A stretch of 64,000 nucleotides of DNA, taken from Rheum nobile. Lineage: Eukaryota > Streptophyta > Magnoliopsida > Caryophyllales > Polygonaceae. Each line of letters opens with the position of its first letter. Positions within the stretch are counted from its first letter, which is position 1. The stretch spans positions 2,182,001 through 2,246,000 of the forward strand of contig WOAB01000878.1 in the NCBI GenBank assembly GCA_027886185.1, written 5' to 3'. A program made the position numbers and the translations under genes. Positions 1 through 10,886 of the stretch are shown one piece after another. The notes beneath the pieces are model-generated. The model did not search any database. It worked only from the letters and a program-made list of their open reading frames with translations, and was not told the origin of the DNA.

Positions 1-86
1 CTTGTCACTGTCACTTCAATTTTGTGATTAACCTCATTTTGTGATCAGGAGAATCATGTTTCTAAATTTCTTCCCTACTTATGCAG

Positions 87-293
87 AAAGTGTCTTGGAC
101 GGTTGCGCTTCTTGTGATGGTGATAAACGGGTATCTTCTACTGGATTTCTTCATGGCTGAAGTGAACAGCCTCTTATTCGGGCTGCTCGTCTGCACTGCC
201 ACAGCAGCATATGTCGCCTTCATCATCTACCTGGTTTCACGGGATGGTGCTCTTTGTTCAACTTGGTTCCGAAACAATGCCGCAGGAAACTAA
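87..293 (+). CDS. NRAMP: NRAMP-family metal transporter, last coding exon (partial)
   Basis: Only the 3' end of this gene is in the window. The exon follows a pyrimidine-rich intron end with an AG acceptor at 85-86 and reads KVSWTVALLVM, then INGYLLLDFF and YVAFIIYLVSRDG, to a TAA at 291-293. The two hydrophobic stretches fit the last two membrane helices of NRAMP divalent-metal transporters (Fe/Mn export from vacuole or endomembranes in the plant NRAMP2/3/4 group), whose C-termini carry the motif INGYLLxxFF. The tail after the last helix is short (about 15 residues). The upstream exons lie outside the window, so integrity cannot be judged. The family is recognised from the conserved C-terminal motif only; the exact paralogue is not assigned. 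Confidence 0.8.
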   Translation, partial: KVSWTVALLVMVINGYLLLDFFMAEVNSLLFGLLVCTATAAYVAFIIYLVSRDGALCSTWFRNNAAGN

Positions 294-1347
294 ATTCCTA
301 CAGAGTAAAGAATCAATCAAACGTGAGTTTCGCAACCCAGAGATGATCAGAATATCATGTTAGCAGCATACTCGGATCGGATCAGATGAGCTGCTTGTTG
401 TGATGATCCTTGATCACAAAACATGAAAATGGGGAGTTTGCACATATGGTAGCTATACCAATGATTAAGAGCCTTCACTATTTGACAGCTGATTAGACGA
501 TATCGAAATCAAGCCCTGTTCATTACATGAGCTCACATTTGTAACATCATCAATACATTCTTCTGGAACATTGTAATTTTCCATAGCTTATATATAGGCA
601 ATCAAGTGTTGTGTTTGGATAGCTAAGTTTGGTTCACTAATGAAATGAATCCGTTGAGAATGAATTTCCCCATCTTGTATAATTGATTGTCACCTGAAAA
701 TCCTCCTGTTCTCACAGGAAACTTGAGAGCATTATAAACTACCTTCTTTTTGCCCCCCAAATTAAACTCCTCACTGAAACTGGTTTAGTGAATTGCTACG
801 AACCAAGTTCTGAAGCTTCGAAGAAGTTTCGTTGACGATGGCTTAAATTCGACATTGAATTGAGGAGTTGACTGGACCAGAGCTGGTCACTTTAAATCCT
901 AAAAACGGATAAAAAGACTAGGATTATGACTTTTAAAGGCAGGAATATTAATAGTAGGAAGCACAAAATTAGAAGTACTGTAAGTTCTGAATTCAACTTC
1001 CAACTTTACTTGTTTCATATATTTTGAAAAAGTAACTCGGCCATGCATCAATTTAGGTAATAGAAACACTCAATTTCCTAGTCACCTTCCTATGGCTACG
1101 CGTATGTTTTTAGTTGTAATCATCATTTAAACTCCGTTTGCACATCAGTAATTAAATGAAAAACGAAGTTAAGGACTTCAACAGGCGGTTTGTCCGTTTT
1201 TGATACACTACTAAGGTATAGTGAGTGCTAATTAGTTATCAATGGAATTATCTGGTGTTTAAGTTTAATCAAGTGGCTTGGGTTGGGACAGAATAAGCCC
1301 GGGCTGCTTAATTGGATGATATTGAAAAATGCTCTTTGGATCATATA
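294..1347. other. NRAMP 3' UTR and intergenic DNA
   Basis: No coding signal. The first 300 bases or so are probably the 3' untranslated region of the NRAMP gene (AT-rich, with a TATATATA tract near 588). The rest is unremarkable AT-rich DNA up to the CTTAA target site of LTR element A. Confidence 0.6.
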
Positions 1348-1352
1348 CTTAA

Positions 1353-2221
1353 TGATGCAAACGATCCTTGAAACGCCGTTGCAAGATAGGATCTTTAACG
1401 TTGAACAAGCTTTCATTCGTCTCTTCTAACTTGCCAAAGAGATGGCGTCTTTTAAGGCTAAAGAGATAGCCTTTTCACGCAGGAAACTGGACCAAAGTGA
1501 TGGTCTGAGATGATCAAGACGTTCGCCAGAGGAACGCTAGAGTAATGCTCGAAGCGACGAGCTACAGGATAATTGAGATCCGGGGGATCGTAGGGGGTTG
1601 ATGTTGGGATTCAAGGAAGGAGATAACTCAACTTAACAACTCAAATCAACATAACTTTATTAATGACATAAGTAGTGTTTATAAAACACAATTTCGTGGC
1701 ATATAGCCTTGCAAAAGAAGAAAACTATCTAATGCGAAAGATAAAGAAACTAGATAAAAGATAAAATCTTGCTAAAAAAGCAATTAGGAAACCAAACAAT
1801 CTTGGATCCTAATTTTTCTTATCTAATCCTAAAGAAATAATAAACCAAATAAAAATAATCGAAATAATAAAAATCAAACAAGGAAAAACGGATTAAACTA
1901 TATCTAATAGAACCTAATTAAGGAAAGTGAATAATTCCCGTTAGAAATTGCACATCTCTATGTAAAACTCGATTTGGACCATCTTCTTGTTGGAATCTTG
2001 ATTCGACTTAAACTATGAAATTGTAGATCTTTGAATCAGCTTTCCAACGCATCTTGAATCATCTCGAGATCATTTTTTTAGCCACAGTTATGACCGTTTT
2101 ACCGAAGACTATCCAGAATCAAACGAGAAGTACCAATTTCGAACTTGCACAAGACTTCACCCTTTGCTTGAGCCTCTTCCTTGGAGGCCTTTGATTATTT
2201 CTCCCATGCATGTTGCTATCA
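1353..2221 (-). repeat. LTR of element A (3' LTR on minus strand)
   Basis: 869-bp LTR bounded by TGATGC and GCTATCA. Read on the minus strand it holds a TATA-like TTTATAAACAC near 1675-1685. It is clearly homologous over its length to the split copy at 3085-3201 / 11735-12498, with scattered substitutions and small indels, so the insertion is not very recent. Confidence 0.88.
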
Positions 2222-3027
2222 ATCTCCCCTTCTTGGCTTCGAATCGTCCCCGATTTGACGTGAATGAAGAAAGAAGCGTCAAGTAGAGAGACACGAACAT
2301 CCAGAAAGAGCAAAGGAACAAGTTGTGCATCAGCCTCGAATAACATCAAAGTTGTCACCTTTGCGGCTGAATCTTCTATGAGTGTGGTGGGAGCGAGGTG
2401 GATAAGAACAACAATAGAAACCTCAAGCTTACCAGATACGAGCATTGGTTGCGAAAGCGGTGATGAGTACGGCGGAGGGGCCGGTGAAAGGCTGCGTTGT
2501 GATGAAAAACCATCAAGGACCGGGGCTTCGACGACCTCTTCCTCATACTCGTCCCACTTGGGATGATCGAAGGACATAGGACAAGATTCCACATTCACCA
2601 AATCAGCGCCTTTTGGAGAAGGAGTCATCATGAACGGATACGGACCGCATTGAGAGACCAACATAAACTCCGCATCACGTTGGGCTTGCTCTCGGGCAAT
2701 CTCCTCGGCTTTGACCTCCTCCAATTCCCTAATGCGTTGGACGATCTCAGCTTTCTCACGTATGATCTCAGCTCGCTCACGTTTGAGCTTCTCGATACGG
2801 GCATGAATGTCTTGCCGCCAAGCCCTTCTAGCAACCAACTCAGCCCTGGCACATTCATCGTCGTACGTAATTTTGTAGTAGTCATCATCATATGAGGACC
2901 GCCTGGGACGTCCTGGTGGCTGAGGAGTTGCGTATTGTCGCCGGTCCCAATAGCGTCGGTCCTCTCGCCTGTAGGAGCCATGAGGAACATCATAGGGATT
3001 GCCATCATCGTAGTAGACGACACGCAT
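2119..3027 (-). CDS. ORF of LTR element A, charged coiled-coil protein of unknown function
   Basis: A 302-codon uninterrupted ORF on the minus strand, starting MRVVYYDDGNPYDVPHG about 45 nt after the primer-binding site, so it is the only coding region of element A. Residues 1-55 are rich in Tyr, Asp, Arg and Pro. Residues about 70-120 are a strongly charged heptad-like helix (for example RIEKLKRERAEIIREKAEI). About residues 130-195 are acidic and proline-rich (YEEEVVEAP, SPAPPPYSS). The last 35 or so residues read through the purine tract into the LTR and are probably not original. I see no zinc knuckle, protease DTG/DSG or polymerase motif. It could be a diverged gag-like packaging protein or a captured host segment; I do not recognise it. 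Confidence 0.6.
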   Translation of the reverse strand: MRVVYYDDGNPYDVPHGSYRREDRRYWDRRQYATPQPPGRPRRSSYDDDYYKITYDDECARAELVARRAWRQDIHARIEKLKRERAEIIREKAEIVQRIRELEEVKAEEIAREQAQRDAEFMLVSQCGPYPFMMTPSPKGADLVNVESCPMSFDHPKWDEYEEEVVEAPVLDGFSSQRSLSPAPPPYSSPLSQPMLVSGKLEVSIVVLIHLAPTTLIEDSAAKVTTLMLFEADAQLVPLLFLDVRVSLLDASFFIHVKSGTIRSQEGEIDSNMHGRNNQRPPRKRLKQRVKSCASSKLVLLV

Positions 3028-3069
3028 GGGGGAAGATCAAATAAGAGAAGAAGAAACTCAGCTTGTACT

Positions 3070-3083
3070 GGCTCTGATGCCAA
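3070..3083 (-). promoter_or_regulatory. Primer-binding site of element A
   Basis: The minus strand reads TTGGCATCAGAGCC directly beside the LTR edge at 3085. This matches the initiator tRNA-Met 3' end (TGGTATCAGAGC) with one difference and fixes the element's orientation. Confidence 0.85.
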
Positions 3084-3084
3084 T

Positions 3085-3201
3085 TGATGCGAACGACCCT
3101 TGAAACGCCTTTGCAAGATAGGATCTTTAACGTTGAACAAGCTTTCCTTCGTCTCTTCTAACTTGCCAAAGAGATTGCGTCTTCTAAGGCTAAAGAGATA
3201 G
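3085..3201 (-). repeat. LTR of element A, first part of the split copy
   Basis: Starts TGATGC and matches 1353-1470. It ends at the GATAG target duplication (3197-3201), and the rest continues at 11735-12498 beyond insertion B. Confidence 0.88.
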
Positions 3202-3903
3202 TGATGTAACCTTGCCCGAAGGAAGACTACAAGTTGTCGTCAAGGATCGCTTGAACGCGTATTAGGGCGCAATAATCTCTTCTGCAATGACTGGAGCCAG
3301 CGGAAGCAGGGAAAGGGGCGGCGGAATTCTGGTGGAGTAGGGCGGTGGAGTGGTGGTTTTGTGGTGGTTGATGGGGCGGCACTAGGGTTTGGAGGGGCGG
3401 CAAGAACTAGGGTAGTTCTTGTTGCAAGGTTGCGGATAGTAACTGGATAATTAGGTAACCGAATCGATGCGCCAGGATAGTTCGACTAGAAACGCAAAGA
3501 TAGATAATTAACGCGCCAGGATAATTCAACTTGGAAACGCGTTAATTGATGACGTCGGGGCCCGGGGTTAAGGAGTTTAACTCGACTTGAACTTAGGCTT
3601 GAAATTGACGTGAAGAACAATGAGTACATCGAAGGCTATTTAAATCCAAGGGGCTCGGCCAAACCCTAATGGGCTTGGGCCGCGAAATAAACTAATGGGC
3701 TAGCCCACTATGCAATAGTGAAGCACACGCTCGAAATAGAAATGACTGAAATGGAAATGCTAAAACGGGAAACATACTAAAGCTGGAAATAATAATACAA
3801 AAGTAGGCTAAATACGACTAAGTCTTGAACCACGGGGGACGCCATGGTCTTGGTTGTCTTGGGCTCGTCGTTGCCCGACTTGAGTCGAGCCAGGATCGCA
3901 TCA
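3202..3903 (-). repeat. LTR type X, copy 1 (3' LTR of B)
   Basis: 702 bp from TGATGTAACC to GGATCGCATCA on the plus strand. On the minus strand it is preceded by a purine tract (complement of 3904-3918), which identifies it as the 3' LTR. Close copies lie at 9838-10540 and about 11041-11729. It contains a stretch seen in all B LTRs, including TAATTAGGTAACC and GACGTCGGGGC. Confidence 0.85.
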
Positions 3904-4030
3904 TTCTCCCTCCCTTAGAATCGAAGCGCCCTCAGCCGACCGGGGATAGTAACTGGATAATTAGGTAACCAAATCGATGCTCCAGGATAGTTCGACTAGA
4001 AACGCAAAGATTTAGTAACTAGAGAGTTTG

Positions 4031-4060
4031 GCGTAAGGTTACATCAATTGGTATCAGAGC
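4031..4060 (+). promoter_or_regulatory. Residual LTR end plus primer-binding site on plus strand
   Basis: AAGGTTACATCA ends at 4046 (the 3' end of a B-type LTR) and is followed after one base by TTGGTATCAGAGC (4048-4060), complementary to initiator tRNA-Met. The LTR upstream is scrambled: 3947-4015 matches LTR X in the opposite sense, and 4012-4030 matches the U3 of LTR Y. Confidence 0.8.
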
Positions 4061-5231
4061 CTATGAATTACGTAAGTCGTTCCAACTCTTCTTTCAATCA
4101 CTCATTCGCTTCCGTAAATCAATTCCTGCATCAACAAAAAAAAACCTAGCTACGAACTGCCTAGGACCCCAAATTTCGTCCAAAAAAAAATTTCGTCCTT
4201 TCTGCCATTTTATTTCATAACCTTGCAGAGCTTCTCGAGACGAGTCCGGGCATATAAAATTCTCCCAAAACGGACATCGTTTGACCCCTCAAAATGCCAA
4301 AATACGAACCCCTCCCTGCTGCCCAAACCCTAACCGCGTTTTGGTTCGGTTCAACTTGGCCTCCAAGCTTTGTTGTTGTGTTACCCAAACCCTAGCCTTG
4401 GCCTCCAAACTTGGCCCCCAAACATGGCCCCCAAACTTGGCCTCCAAGCTTTGCCGAACCATTCACACAATTTTTCAGCAATTTCTGGTGTTTCTGCTTG
4501 GTTGTTGATTGTGTTTATTGTAGATCCGCTTGCATATAGGCTTAGATAGTTTGCTTGCAACTGTGTTTGCCTTATTTGCGCCAACAATCTGCATCTTCTC
4601 AATCTCTTTCTCTTCAAACTTGAATCACTACACTACTGAATTTTTCTTTTTTTTCCCTGCACTGTTTCTGCTGAACTTTTGTTGTTGTTCGTCTTTCCTT
4701 TGCTGAAGTTTCTGCGTTGTTGCATTGTTGTTTCTGTTGTTCGTCAATCTGCTAAACTTTTGCTGTTGTAATTGGCTGTAGTTGTTCGTAGATTTCAAAA
4801 AAAAACCACAAAAAAAAAAACCACACAAGCCAAAATAAGGCTAGTACGTTTCTTTGCAGTGCAAGAAGGGAGATCCCGGTCTTGAATCCGACACCTTCAA
4901 TTAACCGTCTTCGCAAGTGATTCATTTACCATCTTCTATCTCTTTCACTGTCTGGGCTGCATATCTGGGTTGACTGTGTTGTGCTTGCTTCTGTGCTTAT
5001 ATCCTTGCATATCTACTTTCGACATTTTCTTTGTTGAGCATTGCCTTGATTTTGTTGATTGTTGTGTGACTTGCTTTAGCCAGCTCGTAACCGCCCACAC
5101 GGCCAGCCAGATTAGTTCCCTGAGTGATTGCTTGTTGAGTTCGATTCTGCTTACCTGTTTGTTGTTTCTTTGTTGTTGTTGTTGTTGTTCGCTTTGATCC
5201 TGTGGTTTGCTACATCTTGCTGTCAGGTACC
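4061..5231 (+). other. 5' leader of the gag-protease unit in B
   Basis: Untranslated leader between the primer-binding site and the gag start. It is T-rich with GTTGTTGTT runs (near 5170-5190) and short repeats of TTGGCCTCCAAGC (4357-4455). No coding signal. Confidence 0.55.
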
Positions 5232-7091
5232 ATGTCTGAAGGTGATACAACCCATGATACATGCTCAGAGACTGCAATACAGAAGATGCTAAGAGAGTTG
5301 CTTGCTGTCTACAAAGTCCAAGATGTACAGATAGCCGAGCTCATGCGTCAGAATGAAGAGATCTTAGCTCGACAGCAACCGTCTTCGATCGCTACAGTCG
5401 CTTCTGATCAGGGTTAGTTACATGCAGATGAGTTGAGCGCCCTAGCCCTGGAAAAGGCGAAGGGTAAAGCTGTGATGCCTCCCTCCACGTCGACTTCAGG
5501 CCAGCTGAAGCACCTAGAGTTGTAGAAAGAAAGCATTGTCGTCCCGCAGCGTCATCGACAACGACGGTCTACGCATGTCGTGATCCGGGAGGATGACCCT
5601 GAAGCTGCAGAGGCAGATGATAAGAGTTCTCAGGAGGAACATGAGGACGATCAGGTTCACTCCAATGGTCGACATAGGCAAGGCCGCTCTCAGACCTTCC
5701 AGCCTACTACAGGTCGACCACACCGCCAGCCGTCTGGTTCGCATCTTCACCAGCCTTCGCGTCAGCATCGTCACCGGCAGTCTACTGTTGTGCCGTTTGA
5801 TGTTGATGCATTTCAGGATCATCAGAGTGCCTGCACTCCTATCTATTCTGATGAGGAGGATCAGTTTGATGAGTACGACCAAGAGGAGGACGAGGGCCAG
5901 TTCGGGTATGCTCATGGGTTTCACCCACCGTTACAGGATCCCCCTGAGTTACAACAGCACCATACCAGCTATGTTCCACCTCCTCGCCTGCCTCAGAATC
6001 ATGCAGCGTATTGAAACGTTGTACAGTACGGAAACCCACAGTCGGCTCGCCAGCACCAGCGTCTCGCCGCCGGCTATCAGCGTCAGCGACAGCCTGCTCG
6101 CGACCCGTCGCCGTATGCCGGGCCACAATACGGTCAGTATGCAGCTCCTTCCCAGCATGCATCTCGTCACTTCGAGCACCATGAGGACCCTGCAGCACCA
6201 TTTCCTGACCGTCGGGCCCAACCACATGTGCACCGCAAAGACATTAAGATAAAGATCAAACCCTTCTTTGGTTTATATGACCCTGCTATTTTCCTTGAGT
6301 GGTTGCAGAACACGGAGCATGTACTGCGACACTTAACCGTTCAGGAGCATGAGAAGGTGGAGCTCGTTACCTTACATTTTGAGGGAGCTGCTCAGACCTG
6401 GTGGAATCGTCTTGAGCAGCAACATTACAGGATGGGTTGGCCACCCATTAGTGAATGGAATTAGCTTGTGCATATTATGACTAGAAAGTATGTGCCTTCG
6501 ACCTACAAGGAGCAGATGCGGTCGGAGATAGCACGTGCTAGACAGGGTTCTAATTCGCCACAGGAGTTCTTCGCTCGCCTAGAAGACATGTTCTTCAAGG
6601 CTGGCATCAGTGTTGCTCTGGGAACCTTGAGGACGCGGTTCATTACTGGGCTTATCCAACCCTTTAGTGATCAGGTCGACGTGCTGCCAATACGGGATCT
6701 CAACAATGTCGTTCACACTGCCCAGAAGCTATATCTTCAGCACCTGCGTCACAAGCAGCAACCATGGCAGTCTACGACATCATCCAGGTATGGTTCTCGA
6801 CCCTTCAATCCGGGTTATGGCACTAACTATATTGCTTCTTCTAGTGTGCCTAGACAGGACCACAACAGCACAGGTACTGCGTCTGGCTCGACCCCGCAGC
6901 GATCAACCCCGCCTGCTCTTGCTCGCCGTCGCAGCCGCCAGCTTCAGAGACCGATCATTCTGACCGAGCCCGAGATCTAGAGTGCTACAAGTGTGGCGGA
7001 AGAGGACACTACCAGAGACTGTCCTAATGCCAAGAAGGTCCTCTTCTCCACCCAGTCTGCAGGTTATGAGAGTTATGACGACTCCGATACC
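5232..7091 (+). pseudogene. gag: Ty3/Gypsy gag (capsid plus zinc knuckle), decayed
   Basis: The likely original start is at 5232 (MSEGDTTHD, then a coiled segment LLAVYKVQDVQIAELMRQN). The capsid domain at 6228-6700 is the retrotransposon gag family (KIKPFFGLYDPAIFLEWLQN, FEGAAQTWWNRLEQ, RYGSRPFNPGYG linker). The zinc knuckle CYKCGGRGHYQRDCP at about 6983-7027 is visible only across a frame change. In-frame stops interrupt it near 5415, 5523, 6012 and 6462. The sequence leads into the protease but is cut by a 279-bp hAT-like insertion at 7092. Family assignment is secure; the product is not made intact. Confidence 0.85.
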
Positions 7092-7370
7092 TAGGGCTGA
7101 GCATGGGCCTAAACCCGACCGAACCGACCCGAAGCCGAAAAGCCCGAAACCCCAAAACAATGGGACCGAAGACTGAACCGAATGTTTGGGTTCGGTTCGG
7201 GTTCGGGCCAAAACAGCATTCGTACATAAAAACACACTAAAAACCGAACTCGAACCGAACCGAACCCGAAATCCTAATAAATTCAAACCGAAACCCGAAC
7301 CGAAGTCATGTGGGTCCGGGTTCGATTCGGGTTTTTCGGGTCGGGTTCGGGTTCGGTTTTCTCAGCCCTA
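7092..7370. mobile_element. hAT-like MITE inserted in the gag-protease region
   Basis: 279 bp with perfect 10-bp terminal inverted repeats TAGGGCTGAG / CTCAGCCCTA and the perfect 8-bp target duplication CCGATACC (7084-7091, 7371-7378). The interior is made of GAACCGAACCCGAA-like subterminal repeats in opposite senses at the two ends. The paralogous stretch at 10602-10609 has a single CCGATACC and no insert, an empty site. Confidence 0.9.
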
Positions 7371-8260
7371 CCGATACCGACATCGAGCCTATTCCTGCAA
7401 CTGTCTATACAGTCGATGCTGATGGCTGTATGGTCGGCATTGCCGACCACCAGGATGACCAGGCATATCGCCTTGCCTTGCTCTCTAGACGCGTGTTGAG
7501 CGTCAAGGAGGGAGCCCTTACTGAGCAACGAGAGAACTTGTTTCATGCTCGGTGCAAACTTCAGGATGCATCGCTGAGTGTGATCATTGATGGGGGATCA
7601 TGCTGCAACATCATCAATGAGAAGGTTGTGCAATATTTCAACCTTCCGACTACACCGCACCCCGCTCCATATGGCCTTCAGTGGATCTCTGACGGATCAT
7701 GTAACAAAGTATCACAACAGTGTCTTATTTCTTTTTCCATTGGTCCATATAGAGACACTATGCTTTGTGATGTTATCGCCATGGATGCTACCCATTTGCT
7801 TTTGGGACGTCCGTGGCAATATGATCGTCGCGTGCTGCACGACAGGTATTTGAACACTTACATGTTCACTTACCACGGGAAGCGCGTGACACTCTCACCT
7901 ATGACTCCGCATGAGATTTTGCAGGATATGGCTGACCGACAACGCCAGAAGGCAATAGAGGCCTCGGGACGCAAGCCACCTGACGCACTAGACCCGACGG
8001 GCAGCTCCTCCATCACCAGTTTGCCTACTCTTGCAAGGTCTACAACGAACACGACAGGAAAGCGAGCTCCCGGTCCATGCGGCAATGTGCCTCCTGCTTC
8101 GCCTCTGCGTGGCACCTGTAAGCACAGATCGCTACTCTGCGTACCTCCTCCAGGCAAGTTTCCTTGTGTCCTTGATAGTTTTATTCCTTGTCCCACTACT
8201 ATGTCAGAGCATGCCCTCTCGCCGAGTTTTTTTTGTCTTTTTTGCAGGACTTGCGGGTGA
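7371..8260 (+). pseudogene. Ty3/Gypsy retropepsin-like protease region, no polymerase after it
   Basis: Reads LFHARCKLQDASLSVIIDGG, CCNIINEKVVQYFNLP, LLLGRPWQYDRRVLHD and HGKRVTLSPMTPHEIL, which is the protease segment of plant Ty3/Gypsy polyproteins (the catalytic loop is IIDGGS in this group). In a full element reverse transcriptase follows; here the frame drifts into unrelated low-identity sequence and stops at 8258-8260. The upstream junction to gag carried the CCGATACC site now occupied by the hAT-like insert. A second, shorter copy of this region lies at 10542-10886. Confidence 0.8.
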
Positions 8261-8492
8261 ACAGGCATCCTCAGGAGCTGCAAGGACGGAGGAGCACTCA
8301 GCTTAAGCAGCGCCCTCAGCCGACCAGGGACAGGCATCCTCCAGAGCTGCAAGGCACTCAGCTTGAGCAGCGCCCTCAGCCGACCGGGGACAGACCTCGA
8401 TTGGTTTTCCGCCCGGGGGACAACGCATATCAGTTGGAGGCCGAGCCTGATGAGGGTGAAGCGGGGACGCTTCACAACCAAGTGGGGGAGGG
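8261..8492 (+). other. Polyprotein tail remnant and purine tract
   Basis: Contains two close copies of CAGCGCCCTCAGCCGACC (around 8307 and 8367), a fragment also seen at 3924-3944. It ends in the purine tract AGTGGGGGAGGG (8481-8492) directly before LTR Y. Confidence 0.65.
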
Positions 8493-9217
8493 TGATGTGA
8501 CCCTGCCCGCCATGTCAGCTAGAGAGGAGGTAGACGCCATGAGACATCCGCCTTGAGACTCCTCTACAGCTACATCTATCCCGAGCTAGATTTAGGAGAC
8601 TTGCTATTTCTAGTTCTTACTATGTTTAGACATTACTTCTTTAGTACTTCTGTTTACATTATTTTTATTTTTAGTAGCTGCTAGTTCTGAAGTGGTTTCC
8701 ATTTGTGTTAAATGGGCCGCCAGATTTAGTAACTAGAGAGTTTGGCCCATTAGGTCAACTCCGGCCCATTAGGTCAACTCTCTAGTATAAATAGGAACTC
8801 TTGTCTTCATTTCCAAGCACGTCAATTTCAAGCCTAAGTTCAAGTCGAGTTAAACTCCTTAACCCCGGGCCCCGACGTCATCAATTAACGCGTTTCCAAG
8901 TTGAATTATCTTGGCGCGTTAATTATCTATCTTTGCGTTTCTAGTCGAACTATCCTGGCGCATCGATTCGGTTACCTAATTATCCAGTTACTATCCGCAA
9001 CCTTGCAACAAGAACTACCCTAGTTCTTGCCGCCCCTCCAAACCCTAGTGCCGCCCCATCAACCACCACTCCACCGCCCTACTCCACCAGAATTCCGCCG
9101 CCCATTTCCCTGCTTCCGCTGGTTCCAGTCATTGCAGAAGAGATTGTTCGCCCTACTACGCGTTCATCGGATCCTCGACAACAACTTGTAGTCTTTCCGT
9201 CGGGCAAGGTTACATCA
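8493..9217 (+). repeat. LTR type Y, plus orientation (3' LTR of the gag-protease unit)
   Basis: Begins TGATGTGACC after the purine tract and ends GGTTACATCA. A TATA-like TATAAATAGG lies near 8786-8795. From about 8820 to the end it matches the complement of LTR X, but its first 330 bases are unrelated to X, so X and Y share R-U5 and differ in U3. Confidence 0.8.
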
Positions 9218-9225
9218 ACTGTAGT

Positions 9226-9802
9226 TGATGTAACCTTGCCCGACGGAAAGACTACAAGTTGTTGTCGAGGATCCGATGAACGCGTAGTAGGGCAAAACAA
9301 CTCTTCGGAAGTGAAATAGATGAGGCGGCGGCTGTAGGGAGTCGGAAGCACCGACGGCTGTAGGTGGAGGTGCGGCAGCGATGGAGGTGTGAGAGACGGC
9401 GGCCGTGAAGGTGGATGTGAGGGCGGCGCTAGGGTTTGGAGGGGCGGCAAGAACTAGGGTTAGTTCTTGTTGCAAGGTTGCGGAAAGTAACTTGATAATT
9501 AGGTAACCAAATCGATGCGCCAGGATAGTTCGACTAGAAACGCAAAGATTGTTGATAATTAACGCGCCAAGATAATTCAACTTGGAAACGCGTTAATTGA
9601 TGACGTCGGGGCTTGGGGTTAAGGAGTTTAACTCGACTTGAACTTAGGCTTGAAAATTGACGTGCTTGGAAATGAAGACAAGAGTTCATATTTATACTAG
9701 AGAGTTAACCTAATGGGCCGGAGTTGACCTAATGGGCCTAATGGGTCAAACTCTCTAGTTACTAAATCTAGCGGCCCATTTAACACAAATGGAAATAACT
9801 CT
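9226..9802 (-). repeat. LTR type Y, inverted and truncated copy
   Basis: Begins TGATGTAACC on the plus strand and ends in the U3 segment GCGGCCCATTTAACAC, the complement of the start of Y's U3. It faces the LTR at 8493-9217 head to head. Bases 9293-9425 differ from other copies. The complement of a tRNA-Met binding site (CTGATACCA) follows at 9827-9835. Confidence 0.75.
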
Positions 9803-9837
9803 CTCGTCGTCGTTGCCCGACTAAGTCTGATACCAGT

Positions 9838-10540
9838 TGATGTAACCTTGCCCGACGGAAAGACTACAAGTTGTTGTCGAGGATCCGATGAACGCGTAGT
9901 AGGGCAAAACAATCTCTTCTGCAATGACTGGAGCCGGCGGAAGCAAGGAAAGGGGCGGCGGAATTCTGGTGGAGTAGGGCGGTGGAGTGGTGGTTTTGTG
10001 GTGGTTGATGGGGCAGCACTAGGGTTTGGAGGGGCGGCAAGAACTAGGGTAGTTCTTGTTGCAAGGTTGCGGATAGTAACTGGATAATTAGGTAATCGAA
10101 TCGATGCGCCAGGATAGTTCGACTAGAAACGCAAAGATAGATAATTAACGCGTTAGGATAATTCAACTTGGAAACGTGTTAATTGATGACGTCGGGGCCC
10201 GGGGTTAAGGAGTTTAACTCGACTTGAACTTAGGCTTGAAATTGACGTGAAGAACAATGAGTACATCGAAGGCTATTTAAAGCCAAGGGGCTCGGCCAAA
10301 CCCTAATGGGCTTGGGCCGCGAAATAAATTAATGGGCTAGCCCACTATGCAATAGTGAAGCACACGCCCGAAATAGAAATAATTGAAATGGAAATGCTAA
10401 AACGGGAAACATACTAAAGCTGGAAATAATAATACAAAAGTAGGCTAAATACGACTAAGTCTTGAACCACGGGGGACGCCATGGTCTTGGTTGTCTTGGG
10501 CTTGTCGTTGCCCGACTTGAATCGAGCCAGGATCGCATCA
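9838..10540 (-). repeat. LTR type X, copy 2
   Basis: 703 bp from TGATGTAACC to GATCGCATCA, closely matching 3202-3903. On the minus strand its 3' end is followed by TGGTATCAG (complement of 9827-9835), a primer-binding site, so this copy is arranged like a 5' LTR. Confidence 0.82.
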
Positions 10541-10886
10541 TTATTTCCAACTGTCTATGAACGTTCCTCCCAGTCTATCGGATATGAGAGTTATGACGAC
10601 GCCGATACCGACGTCGAGCCTATTCCTGCAGCTGTCTATACAGCCGATGCTGATGGCTGTGTGGTCGGTACTTCTGATCACCATGATGACCAGGCATGCC
10701 ACTTTGCCTTGGTTACTAGACGCGTGTTGAGCGTCAAGGAGGGCGACCTTACTGAGCAACGAGAAAACTTGTTTCATGCTCGGTGCCGAGTTCAGGATGC
10801 ATCGTTGAGTGTGATCATTGATGGGGGGACGTGCTGCAACATCATCAATGAGAAGGTTGTGCAACATTTCAACCTTCCGATTCCAC
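10541..10886 (+). pseudogene. Second protease-region fragment of B
   Basis: Repeats the segment VLSVKEGDLTEQRENLFHAR ... VIIDGG found in the main copy, then breaks off at NLPI and runs into LTR sequence at about 10887. It lacks the hAT-like insert and so provides the empty site CCGATACC at 10602-10609. It is a gene fragment only. Confidence 0.75.
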
